Source: Alsobacter ponti
GTDB lineage: Bacteria > Pseudomonadota > Alphaproteobacteria > Rhizobiales > Beijerinckiaceae
Direction of reading: 5' to 3'
Assembly: GCF_024294805.1 (NCBI RefSeq)
Contig: NZ_JANCLU010000001.1
Coordinates: 372,001-436,000, forward strand
Length of the DNA stretch: 64,000 nucleotides
Position 1 is the first letter of the stretch. Each line of letters opens with the position of its first letter. The position numbers and the translations under genes were made by a program. Under the pieces are notes generated by a model, which worked only from the letters and a program-made list of their open reading frames with translations, was not told where the DNA came from and did not search any database. Positions 41,477 to 49,654 of the stretch are shown here, one piece after another.

Positions 41477-41689
41477 ATGAACCAACGCAGGAGCGCGCAG
41501 CCGACACAGCCGGCGGCGCCCAACGAAACCGAGACTGAGCGCGCCCCCCCCGCACTCCAGCCAAACGTACAAGACCACATCGGGCGCCAGCTTCGCGCCA
41601 TCTACGACGACCTCCTCAGCCAACCCGTTCCCGACCGCTTTCGGGAACTGATGGAAAAGCTCGACAAGTCGACGGGAGAAAGCGAATGA
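41477..41689 (+). CDS. nepR: Anti-sigma factor NepR, copy 2
   Basis: 70 residues with the conserved core DHIGRQLRAIYDDLLSQPVPDRF; the N-terminal arm differs in sequence and length from copy 1. GGAGG six bases before the ATG at 41477 decides the start over the upstream GTG at 41471. Overlaps ecfG by 4 bp (ATGA). Confidence 0.94.
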   Translation: MNQRRSAQPTQPAAPNETETERAPPALQPNVQDHIGRQLRAIYDDLLSQPVPDRFRELMEKLDKSTGESE

Positions 41690-42261
41690 GCAGCATCAGC
41701 AGCGGCATCAAGGCCGAACTGCTCGCAGCCATTCCGAGCCTCCGCGCGTTCGCGATGTCGCTGTCCGGCAACATCGATCGAGCGGACGACCTGGTGCAGG
41801 AAACGCTGGTCAAGGCGTGGAGCAACCTCGGGTCGTTCACCGAGGGCACGAACATGTCGGCGTGGCTCTTCACGATCCTGCGCAACCTGTTCTACTCCGA
41901 GTACCGCAAGCGGCGGCGCGAGGTGGCGGATCCGGAAGGGCAGATCGCGGGCCGGCTCGCTTCGGCCCCGTCCCAGAACGCCCACATGGATTTCCTCGAC
42001 TTCCGCGAGGCGATGGGCCAGCTCTCGCCGGACCAGCGCGAGGCGCTGATCCTGGTCGGCGCGTCCGGCATGTCCTACGAGGAAGCCGCCGAGATCTGCG
42101 GCTGCGCCGTCGGCACCATGAAGAGCCGCGTCAACCGCGCCCGAAACCGCCTGGCCGAGTTGCTCGCCATCGCGGGGCCGAACGAGGACCTGTCCTCCGA
42201 GGCCCAGTGGCGCAGCGCCATCGGCGAACACATGCCCCTGATGCGGGCGGTCGGCGAGTAG
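41686..42261 (+). CDS. ecfG: General stress response sigma factor EcfG, copy 2
   Basis: 191 residues, regions 2 (DDLVQETLVKAWSNLGSF) and 4 (MSYEEAAEICGCAVGTMKSR) intact and very close to copy 1, so both probably read the same promoters. The C-terminal tail differs (ends EHMPLMRAVGE against copy 1's GAMGGRNDDA). Whether the two sigma factors divide the regulon cannot be read from sequence. Confidence 0.95.
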   Translation: MSSISSGIKAELLAAIPSLRAFAMSLSGNIDRADDLVQETLVKAWSNLGSFTEGTNMSAWLFTILRNLFYSEYRKRRREVADPEGQIAGRLASAPSQNAHMDFLDFREAMGQLSPDQREALILVGASGMSYEEAAEICGCAVGTMKSRVNRARNRLAELLAIAGPNEDLSSEAQWRSAIGEHMPLMRAVGE

Positions 42262-42668
42262 CGGCTTCCCCGGCGCTTCCATCCGAATTTCGGCAGCTCG
42301 GCCCTGTCCGGCCGAGCGCGAACCGCGAGGGAACTCGCGCAGGCCCACCGTCGCGGCCAAGGGCCCAGCCATCGCCGCTCCGATCTGCGGAGCCGCGAGT
42401 CCTCCCCTCTTCAGCCAATCGTTCAGGCCATTCGCGGCCGTCATCGCGAGGTCTCCGCCCGGTTCGTGTCGCCAACGTCTCCTCGAAGGACCAGTTCCGT
42501 ACGGAATCGCCATTAAGGCGGGATTTTGCCGCCCTGCGACGCCCTGCCGCATATGCGGCGGGAATTAGGCGAAATGCCTTCCCGGAAGGGGATTCGAAAA
42601 ACCCGTTCCCACCGCCTCGCGGCTTGCACTAAAGTCCCGCATCCCCGGGAGCGGAACGGAGTCGCTGC
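42262..42668. other. 407-bp gap with an orphan EcfG promoter
   Basis: Contains one perfect EcfG promoter on the minus strand (42474-42498) and an ATG at 42444 preceded by GGAG. The frame behind this ATG (MTAANGLNDWLKRGGLAAPQ...) does not stop before running antisense through ecfG, so a normal gene is doubtful. Nothing else recognised. Confidence 0.5.
42474..42498 (-). promoter_or_regulatory. Orphan EcfG-type promoter behind ecfG copy 2
   Basis: Minus strand GGAAC (42498-42494), 16-nt spacer, CGTT (42477-42474). It points into the 3' end of ecfG copy 2 and could yield an antisense or short-ORF transcript. Confidence 0.7.
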
Positions 42669-43010
42669 ATGTTCGGATTTGGCCAGAAGCCGCGCGTCGA
42701 GAACCTCGGCGTCGAGGACATCCGCAAGGGACTGGCGGACAACTCCATCCTGCTCGTCGACGTGCGCGAGCCCAACGAGTGGGAGGCCGGGCACATTCCC
42801 GGCTCCATCCTGATGCCGCTGTCGAGCTTCGACGCCGCCGAGTTGCCCGACGCGGCCGGCCGTCGCATCGTCTTCTCGTGCCGCTCCGGCAACCGCTCGA
42901 TGAAGGCGGCCGCGCAGGCCCAGGACGCCGGCGTGCCCGTCGACGCCCATTACGCGGGGGGATTCCTGGACTGGGTCGCGCAGGGCGGTCCCGTCGAGAC
43001 GGGCGCCTGA
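42669..43010 (+). CDS. Rhodanese-like sulfurtransferase
   Basis: 113 residues, single rhodanese domain with active-site Cys71 in FSCRSGNRS and the CH2A-type VDVREPNEWEAGHIPGS. Cytoplasmic, GlpE/PspE-like in size. It carries sulfur as a persulfide; physiological acceptor unknown. The first gene after the stress island; no EcfG box found. Confidence 0.9.
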   Translation: MFGFGQKPRVENLGVEDIRKGLADNSILLVDVREPNEWEAGHIPGSILMPLSSFDAAELPDAAGRRIVFSCRSGNRSMKAAAQAQDAGVPVDAHYAGGFLDWVAQGGPVETGA

Positions 43011-43146
43011 CGCAGCCAGCCTTGCGCCGGCCGCATCGCCGACCGGCGCGCCGGGGCTACACGCCGCGCCCGCGCCGGCCTAGTCTCCGCTCCCGCCTAG
43101 CCGCATCTCCAGAACGCCAGAACCATAACGCAGTCGAGGAAACTCC

Positions 43147-45462
43147 ATGTCCGTGAAGAAATTCGGGATCGGCCAGCCGATCCGCCGTGTCGAGGACCAG
43201 CGCTTCCTGACTGGCGGAGGCCGCTACACCGACGACGTCGTGCCGGAGAAGACGCTCGTCGGCGTGGTGCTGCGCAGCCCCCACGCCCACGCGCGCTTCC
43301 GCTTCACCGACCTCGACACCGCCCGCGGCATGAAGGGCGTGCGGCTTGTGCTGACGGCGGACGACCTGACCCATCTGGGCGACGTGCCCTGCCTCGCCCC
43401 GCTCGCCAATTCCGACGGGTCCCAGAGCCACGTGGCGCACATCCCGGTGCTCGCCAAGGGCGTGGTCAAGCACGTGGGCGACGCGGTGGCCTTCATCGTC
43501 GCCGACACGGCGCTCAACGCCCGCGACGCGGCCGAGGCGATCGGCGTCGACTACGAGACGCTGCCCGCCGCCGTCGACATGCGCCATGCCATCGAGAAGG
43601 GCTCGCCGGCCGTGTGGCCGCAGCAGCCGAACAATGTCGCGGTCGACCAGTCGATGGGCGACAAGGCCAAGGTCGACGCCATCTTCGCCAAGGCCGACAA
43701 GGTCGTGAAGCTCGAGATCGAGAACAACCGGCTCGTCACCAACTACATGGAGACGCGCGGCTGCATCGGCGAGTACGACGCCAAGACCAAGACCTACAAG
43801 CTCACCGCCTCCAGCCAGGGCGTGCACGGCCTGCGCGACACGCTGGCCAACCAGATCCTGAAGGTGAAGCCGGCCAAGGTCCACGTCGTCACCGGCGACG
43901 TCGGCGGCGGCTTCGGCACCAAGAGCTTCATGTACCGCGAGTACGTGCTGGCGGTGGAAGCCGCGCGCCTGCTCAAGCGGCCCGTGAAGTGGGTGGCCGA
44001 CCGCTCCGAGCACTTCGTCGGCGACGCTCAGGGCCGCGACAACGTCGCGCTGGCGGAAGTGGCGATGGACCGCTCGGGCAAGTTCCTGGCGATGCGCTTC
44101 GACATCCTCGGAAATCTCGGCGCCTACGCCTCGCAGTTCGGGCCCTACATTCCCTATCTCGGGGCGACGATGATGACGGGCGTCTACAAGACGCCGGCCA
44201 TCTTCGTGCGCGTGCGTTGCGTCTACACCAACACCGTCCCGGTCGACGCCTATCGCGGCGCGGGCCGGCCGGAGGCCGCCTATCTGCTCGAACGCCTGGT
44301 GGACCGGGCGGCGCGCGAGATGGGCATGAAGCCGGACGCCATCCGCCGCAAGAACTTCATCCCGCCGAGCGCGATGCCCTACACCACGCCGATCGCCGAC
44401 CGGACCTACGACACGGGCGACTTCGACCAGCACATGACGCGCGCCATGGAGGCCGCCGACTGGGCCGGGTTCAAGGACCGTCTCCGGGCCGCCCGGAAGG
44501 ACGGGAAGATCCGCGGCATCGGCCTCGCCACCTACATCGAATGCACGGCCTGGGGCGACGGCGAGGACGTGGAGGTGCGTCTCGAAACCGATGGCGGCGT
44601 GACGATCTTCTCGGGCACGCAGTCGAACGGGCAGGGCCACGCGACCGCCTACGCCCAGTTCGCCGCGCAGCATCTCGACCTGCCGCTCGACCGCATCCGC
44701 GTCGTGCAGGGCGACACCGCGCAGGTGAAGACCGGCCACGGCACCGGCGGCTCGCGCTCGATCCCGGTGGGCGGCGTCTCCACCTACGTCGCCGCCCGCA
44801 ACCTCGCCGAGAAGCTCAAGGACCTCGCCAGCGAGAAGCTGGAGGCGTCCGTCGGCGACCTCGAAATCGTCGACGGCGCGGTGCGTGTCGCCGGCACGGA
44901 CCGGCGCATCACCTTCCAGGAGATCGCCAACCTGCCGGGCGCGACGCAAGAGGCGCGCACGGGCCAGGGCGAGTTCGTGCCGCCGAACGCCACCTATCCC
45001 AACGGCACCCACATCGCCGAGGTCGAGATCGACCCCGAGACCGGCGTCACGCGGATCGTGCGCTACACGATCTGCGACGACTTCGGCATCGCGGTGAACC
45101 CGCTGCTGCTCGCCGGCCAGGTGCACGGCGGTGTGGCGCAGGGCATCGGCCAGGCGCTGCTGGAGCGCACCGTGTACGACGACGACGGGCAGCTGGTGAC
45201 GGCGAGCTTCATGGACTACTGCATGCCGCGCGCCGGCGACCTGCCGTCGTTCCACTTCGAGACCAAGAACGTGCCGTCCACCACCAACCCCCTCGGCATC
45301 AAGGGGGCCGGCGAGGCGGGCTCGATCGGCTCGTGCCCCGCGGTGATGAACGCCATGGTCGACGCGCTCGACAGAGCCTACGGAGCGCGCGACCTCGACA
45401 TGCCGGCGACGCCGGATCGCGTCTTCGCCGCCATCCGCGCGGCGCGGACGATCGCCGCGTGA
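43147..45462 (+). CDS. Molybdenum hydroxylase large subunit (xanthine dehydrogenase family, CoxL form II-like)
   Basis: 771 residues. It starts with the typical IGQPIRRVEDQRFLTGGGRY; molybdopterin contacts include GGGFGTKSF and AYRGAGRPEAAY (the form II signature, not the AYXCSFR of true CO dehydrogenase); the catalytic Glu is in GIKGAGEAGS. No 2Fe-2S or FAD subunit gene adjoins. Instead two cytochromes c follow, so electrons may pass by another route. Likely an aldehyde or N-heterocycle hydroxylase; substrate unknown. No Tat signal is visible. Confidence 0.88.
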   Translation: MSVKKFGIGQPIRRVEDQRFLTGGGRYTDDVVPEKTLVGVVLRSPHAHARFRFTDLDTARGMKGVRLVLTADDLTHLGDVPCLAPLANSDGSQSHVAHIPVLAKGVVKHVGDAVAFIVADTALNARDAAEAIGVDYETLPAAVDMRHAIEKGSPAVWPQQPNNVAVDQSMGDKAKVDAIFAKADKVVKLEIENNRLVTNYMETRGCIGEYDAKTKTYKLTASSQGVHGLRDTLANQILKVKPAKVHVVTGDVGGGFGTKSFMYREYVLAVEAARLLKRPVKWVADRSEHFVGDAQGRDNVALAEVAMDRSGKFLAMRFDILGNLGAYASQFGPYIPYLGATMMTGVYKTPAIFVRVRCVYTNTVPVDAYRGAGRPEAAYLLERLVDRAAREMGMKPDAIRRKNFIPPSAMPYTTPIADRTYDTGDFDQHMTRAMEAADWAGFKDRLRAARKDGKIRGIGLATYIECTAWGDGEDVEVRLETDGGVTIFSGTQSNGQGHATAYAQFAAQHLDLPLDRIRVVQGDTAQVKTGHGTGGSRSIPVGGVSTYVAARNLAEKLKDLASEKLEASVGDLEIVDGAVRVAGTDRRITFQEIANLPGATQEARTGQGEFVPPNATYPNGTHIAEVEIDPETGVTRIVRYTICDDFGIAVNPLLLAGQVHGGVAQGIGQALLERTVYDDDGQLVTASFMDYCMPRAGDLPSFHFETKNVPSTTNPLGIKGAGEAGSIGSCPAVMNAMVDALDRAYGARDLDMPATPDRVFAAIRAARTIAA

Positions 45463-45602
45463 TCACGCCGCACTGACGCAAAGGTGATCTTGCCCCGGTG
45501 CAAGCTCATCTTTGCGGTGCGCGAGAACACGGCATGATGAAAGCGCGCTAGCGTGATCCGGGGGCGCCACACCCGGCGCGTTTCAGTGGGAGTGACAGTA
45601 GC

Positions 45603-46034
45603 ATGTTGAAGACTCTTCTCGCCGCGTGCGTCGGTTGCACGATCGCGACGGTCGCCGTGGCCCAGGCGGTCCAGCCGATCGCCGAGCGCCAGGGGCTGAT
45701 GAAGGCGCAGGGACGCGCGACGCGCGACGCCAACGCCATGGCGAAGGGCGAGGCGCCGTTCGACCTCGCGAAGGCGCAGTCGGTCTTCGACACCTATCTC
45801 GTCACCACCAGCAAGTTCGCCTCGCTCTTCCCGGCCGACAGCAAGACCGGCGAGACGAAGGCGGGACCGAAGATCTGGGAAGACCAGGCCGCGTTCCGCG
45901 CCGCCATCGCCAAGTTCGAGGCCGACGCCAAGGCGGCGAAGGCCTCCACGACCGACCTCGCCACGTTCCGGACGGCGTTCGGCCAGGTCACGCAGAACTG
46001 CAACTCCTGCCACGAGACGTTTCGCCTGAAATAG
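45603..46034 (+). CDS. Cytochrome c' / c556-like protein
   Basis: 143 residues: signal peptide (cleavage after VAVA, residue 20), four-helix cytochrome c' body and C-terminal haem motif CNSCH (about 133-137), as in cytochrome c556. Periplasmic electron carrier or ligand-binding haem protein. GGGAGTG precedes the ATG. Encoded between the molybdenum hydroxylase and a dihaem cytochrome. Confidence 0.88.
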   Translation: MLKTLLAACVGCTIATVAVAQAVQPIAERQGLMKAQGRATRDANAMAKGEAPFDLAKAQSVFDTYLVTTSKFASLFPADSKTGETKAGPKIWEDQAAFRAAIAKFEADAKAAKASTTDLATFRTAFGQVTQNCNSCHETFRLK

Positions 46035-46048
46035 TCGGGGAGGGGGCG

Positions 46049-46987
46049 ATGCGGGTCCGGAGCTGGCTCACCGGCGCGGCGGCGCTCGTCGTGCTGGGGG
46101 CGGCCGCGTTCTGGGCGCTCACTGCCCCCGCCACCTTCACCGCGTTGCGCGGTCGCGGCGACGCGCCGCGCGCCGGCGCGCCGGACCTCGACAACGGGCG
46201 GACGCTGTTCAACGCGGGAGGTTGCTCCTCCTGCCACGCGCGGCCGGGACAGGACGACCGCACCCTGCTCGGCGGCGGGCTTGAGCTGAAGTCGCCGTTC
46301 GGGTCGTTCTACCCGCCCAACATCTCGCCCGATCCGACGGACGGCATCGGCGGCTGGACGGTGGCGCAATTCATCCGCGCCATGCGCGAGGGCGTGTCGC
46401 CGGACGGGCGGCATTATTATCCGGCCTTTCCGTACACCACCTATCAGCGCCTGACGGCCGCCGACCTCGGCGACCTCTTCGCCTACATCCGCACGCTGCC
46501 GGCCACGCCGGGGCAGGTGCGGGCGCACGACCTGGCGTTCCCGTTCACCGTGCGGCGGGGGCTCGGCCTGTGGAAGCTGGCCTTCCTCGACGGCAAGCCG
46601 CTCGCGCCCGATGCCGCCCACGACGCCGAATGGAACAGGGGCCGCTATCTCGTGGAGGCCGCCGGGCACTGCGCCGAGTGCCACTCGCCCCGCAACCTCG
46701 CGGGCGCCGTCGACGCATCGCGCCGCTACGCCGGCGGGCCGAATCCCGAGGGCCGCGGCACGGTCCCCAACATCACGCCGGACGAAAGCGGCATCGGGTC
46801 GTGGTCGCGCGACGACATCGTCGAGTTGCTGAAGACCGGCTTCACGCCGGAGTTCGACTCGGTCGGCGGGTCGATGGCGGCCGTGGTGCGCAACACCGCC
46901 CAGCTGTCCGATGGCGACCGGGAGGCGATGGCCGCCTATCTGAAGAGCCTGAAGCCGCTGCCGAGCGCCGCCCCGAAGGCGAACTGA
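46049..46987 (+). CDS. Membrane-anchored dihaem cytochrome c
   Basis: 312 residues: an N-terminal signal anchor (about 5-28) and two cytochrome c domains with CSSCH (about residue 58) and CAECH (about residue 210). Each has a distal Met-bearing segment (FIRAMREG and SVGGSMAAVV). It resembles cytochrome subunits of alcohol and aldehyde dehydrogenases that pass electrons to the terminal oxidase. GGGAGGGGGC before the ATG; 14 bp after the cytochrome c' gene, so one operon with the molybdenum hydroxylase is likely. Confidence 0.87.
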   Translation: MRVRSWLTGAAALVVLGAAAFWALTAPATFTALRGRGDAPRAGAPDLDNGRTLFNAGGCSSCHARPGQDDRTLLGGGLELKSPFGSFYPPNISPDPTDGIGGWTVAQFIRAMREGVSPDGRHYYPAFPYTTYQRLTAADLGDLFAYIRTLPATPGQVRAHDLAFPFTVRRGLGLWKLAFLDGKPLAPDAAHDAEWNRGRYLVEAAGHCAECHSPRNLAGAVDASRRYAGGPNPEGRGTVPNITPDESGIGSWSRDDIVELLKTGFTPEFDSVGGSMAAVVRNTAQLSDGDREAMAAYLKSLKPLPSAAPKAN

Positions 46988-47000
46988 GCGCCGGGCCGGC

Positions 47001-47618
47001 TCAGTCCATCACCGCCGCCTTGAGGATGCAGACCATCGTCGCGTGCGCCGGCTTGTCGGAGACGTTGCGGACGATGTGGTGCCGGTCGCAGCGATAGCGC
47101 AGCGTCTCCCCGGCCTTGGCCTTCTGCACCACATCGGCGACCTGCACCTCGAACTCGCCCTCGATCACCGACAGGCTTTCGATCGAGCCGCGCTGGTGCG
47201 GGTCGGACTCCAGCACGCCGCCCGGCTCGGCGTGGACGTCGTACCATTGCAGCCATTCGACCGTCTTGATCCACCCGAAGATCGCGAGGCGCACCTTGCC
47301 GTCGTCGGAGAACAGGACGGGCGTGTCGCCCTTGGTGGTCTTGTCGATGAACGGCTCTTCGTGTCCGGCAGACAGAACGCGCTCGATCGACACGTCCAGC
47401 GCCTGGGACAGGCGCCAGATGGTCGCCAGCGTCGGATTCGTCTCGTTGCGCTCGATCTGGCTGATGATCGATTTCGCCACGCCGCTCTGCTCGGCGAGCT
47501 CCGAAAGCGAGAGATTATAGGCCTTCCGCAGCCGCTGGATGGTCTTGCCGAGCTGGCCGGAGAGGGCGTGCGCGCCCATGTCGATCGTCCTGGCCCTGTC
47601 GCGACCTTCGACGCCCAT
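47001..47618 (-). CDS. XRE-family regulator with cupin domain
   Basis: 205 residues: N-terminal helix-turn-helix (LSLSELAEQSGVAKSIISQIE) and C-terminal cupin (about 120-200, DPHQRGSIESLSVIEGEFEV, HHIVRNVSD). The PuuR/SutR-type layout: a small-molecule-sensing repressor or activator. The second of two close ATGs (47618) has better spacing to GGGGAG than the first (47624). Targets may be the convergent cytochrome operon or the DMT transporter (inference). Confidence 0.85.
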   Translation of the reverse strand: MGVEGRDRARTIDMGAHALSGQLGKTIQRLRKAYNLSLSELAEQSGVAKSIISQIERNETNPTLATIWRLSQALDVSIERVLSAGHEEPFIDKTTKGDTPVLFSDDGKVRLAIFGWIKTVEWLQWYDVHAEPGGVLESDPHQRGSIESLSVIEGEFEVQVADVVQKAKAGETLRYRCDRHHIVRNVSDKPAHATMVCILKAAVMD

Positions 47619-47703
47619 GACCATGTCTCCCCGATCGCGCCCCGAACTGTTTTGAATAACGAACGCCGCAATGTAAAGCGGGAAGCGCCGACCGGCGGTT
47701 GCA

Positions 47704-48633
47704 TCACGCCTGGCGGTGGGAGCCGGCCTCGCGTTCGCGGCGCATCTCGATGCCGAGCTGGCGCTCGCGCCAGATGACGAACAGGCCGGCCGCCACCACC
47801 AGCCCGGCGCCGAGCAGCACCAGGGTCTGCGGCACGTCGCTGAACATCACGAAGCCGACGATGAGCGCCCAGAGCAGGGCCATGTAGTCGAACGGCGCGA
47901 TCACGGAGACCGGCGCGAAGCGGTAGCTCGCCGTCAGCAGGATCTGCCCCACGCCGCCGCAGATGCCGGCCACGATCAGCAGCGTCGCCTCGCGCGGGCT
48001 GGGCGAGTTCCAGCCGAAGAAGAAGGTCGACGCGCCGAGCAGCGCGGCCGTGGAGGAGAAATAGAAGACGATGGCGCCGGTCTTCTCCACCTGCGACAGC
48101 TTGCGCACCTCGATGGACGAGATGGCCGAGAACACCGTGCCGAGCAGGCCGAACAGCGCCCCCAGCGCCGGCCCGCCGCTCCACGAGAGGGTGGGGTGTC
48201 CGGCCCCGAAATAGGGCGTCAGCATCACCAGCATGCCGATGAAGCCGACGACGAGCGCGCTCCAGCGATAGTGCCGCACCCGCTCCTTGAGCACGATGGC
48301 GGCGAGCGCTGTGGTCATCAGCGGCGTCGCGTAGCCGATAGCGGTGGCGTCCGGCAGGGGCAAATAGCCGAGCGCGGTAAAGCCGCAGAACATCGCCATC
48401 GATCCGCAGATCGAGCGGCGCAGATGTCCCCACGGGCGATGGGTGCGCACCGCCTCGATGAGGTCGCCCCGCCAGGCGAGCCAGGCGAGCAGCGGGATCA
48501 AAGCGAAGAACGAGCGGAAGAAGACGATCTGCCCCGTCGGATAGGCGTCGCTGACATATTTGATGATCGTCGCCATCGCCGTGAAGGCGAAGGTCGAGGC
48601 GACTTTCAGGAAGATGCCGAGGAGCGTGTTCAC
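47704..48633 (-). CDS. DMT-family (EamA) transporter
   Basis: 309 residues with ten predicted membrane helices in two EamA repeats (FLKVASTFAFTAMATIIKYV opening; second half from TGAIVFYFSSTAAL). Drug/metabolite exporter superfamily; substrate unknown. The start is a GTG at 48633 (VNTLLGIFLKV), chosen because it begins the first helix; there is no clear ribosome site, and the frame extends upstream into low-complexity Pro/Arg. Confidence 0.82.
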   Translation of the reverse strand: MNTLLGIFLKVASTFAFTAMATIIKYVSDAYPTGQIVFFRSFFALIPLLAWLAWRGDLIEAVRTHRPWGHLRRSICGSMAMFCGFTALGYLPLPDATAIGYATPLMTTALAAIVLKERVRHYRWSALVVGFIGMLVMLTPYFGAGHPTLSWSGGPALGALFGLLGTVFSAISSIEVRKLSQVEKTGAIVFYFSSTAALLGASTFFFGWNSPSPREATLLIVAGICGGVGQILLTASYRFAPVSVIAPFDYMALLWALIVGFVMFSDVPQTLVLLGAGLVVAAGLFVIWRERQLGIEMRREREAGSHRQA

Positions 48634-48793
48634 CGGAGGACGGGGGCGTGGCGGGGGAGGCGGGGCGGGCTGGGAGACCGGCGCGGCGGCGCGCCGGGAA
48701 ACCAAAGACCACGATTGCCCGCGATCCGCAAAAGGGAATGTCGCGGGCCGGCGTCCCGCCGGGCGCATGACCGCCCGACGGGCCGGCCCGATT

Positions 48794-49573
48794 TCAAAAG
48801 GCGGACCGGAACGCGCCGCCGTCGATCAGGACGTTCTGGCCGGTGATGTAGCCGGCGTGCGCGCTGGCCAGGAAGGCGCAGAGCTTGCCGAACTCGTCCG
48901 GCTGGCCGAAGCGCCCGGCCGGCACCGAGCGCAGGCGCTCGCGCTTGGCGGTCTCGATGTCGATGCCCTGCATCTCGGCCATCTTCCTGGTGCCGCTGGA
49001 GAGGCGGTCCGTGTCGAACATGCCGGGCAGGATGGCGTTGATCGTCACGTTCGCCCCGGCCACTTCGCGCGCGACGCCGGCGAGGAAGGCGGTGAGCCCG
49101 GCGCGGGCGCCCGACGAGAGGTCGAGCCCGGTGATCGGCGTGCGCACCGAGGCGGAGGTGATGTTGACGATGCGCCCGAAGCGGCGCGCGATCATGCCGT
49201 CGATGACGCGCTGGATCAGCTCGATCGGCGTCACCATGTTCTGCACGACGCCTTCCAGCATCGCCTCGCGTCCGATCTCGCGGAAGCCCTTGGGCGGCGG
49301 GCCGCCATTGTTGTTGACCAGGATGTCGGGCTCGGGGCAGGCGGCGAGCAGGGCGTCCTGCCCGGCCCGCGTGCTCACGTCGGCGACGACGGGGATGACG
49401 CTGCGTCCGGTGGCGTCGGCGATCTCCTTCGCCGTGGCGGCCAGCACCGCCTCGTTGCGGCCGTTGACGACGACGTCGCAGCCCGCCTCGGCCAGCGCGC
49501 GGGCGCAGCCCTTGCCCAGCCCGCGGCTCGACGCGCAGACGATGGCCTTGCGGCCGGCGATTCCCAGATCCAT
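48794..49573 (-). CDS. SDR-family oxidoreductase lacking the usual Tyr-x3-Lys
   Basis: 259 residues, Rossmann fold with cofactor loop ASSRGLGKG and NNNGGPPP (in place of NNAG). The catalytic YxxxK site reads SSGAR, so both Tyr and Lys are replaced. The NNxGGPP subgroup of ketoreductase-like SDRs is known to vary there. Either it uses other residues or it is not a classical dehydrogenase. Monocistronic; substrate unknown. Confidence 0.85.
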   Translation of the reverse strand: MDLGIAGRKAIVCASSRGLGKGCARALAEAGCDVVVNGRNEAVLAATAKEIADATGRSVIPVVADVSTRAGQDALLAACPEPDILVNNNGGPPPKGFREIGREAMLEGVVQNMVTPIELIQRVIDGMIARRFGRIVNITSASVRTPITGLDLSSGARAGLTAFLAGVAREVAGANVTINAILPGMFDTDRLSSGTRKMAEMQGIDIETAKRERLRSVPAGRFGQPDEFGKLCAFLASAHAGYITGQNVLIDGGAFRSAF

Positions 49574-49654
49574 GCGGCAGTCTCCGTTCAGCGTTCCTCG
49601 CCAGCCCGCTCGCGCCGGCGGGTCGGCCGGGCGGGCACAATGACCCGAACGGGC

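Noticed and set aside
43057-45255. 732-codon minus-strand frame opposite the molybdenum hydroxylase
   Set aside because: Shadow; the plus strand contains the complete enzyme.
43147-45462. True carbon monoxide dehydrogenase CoxL
   Set aside because: The form I motif AYXCSFR is absent; AYRGAGR is the form II signature and no coxM/coxS adjoin.
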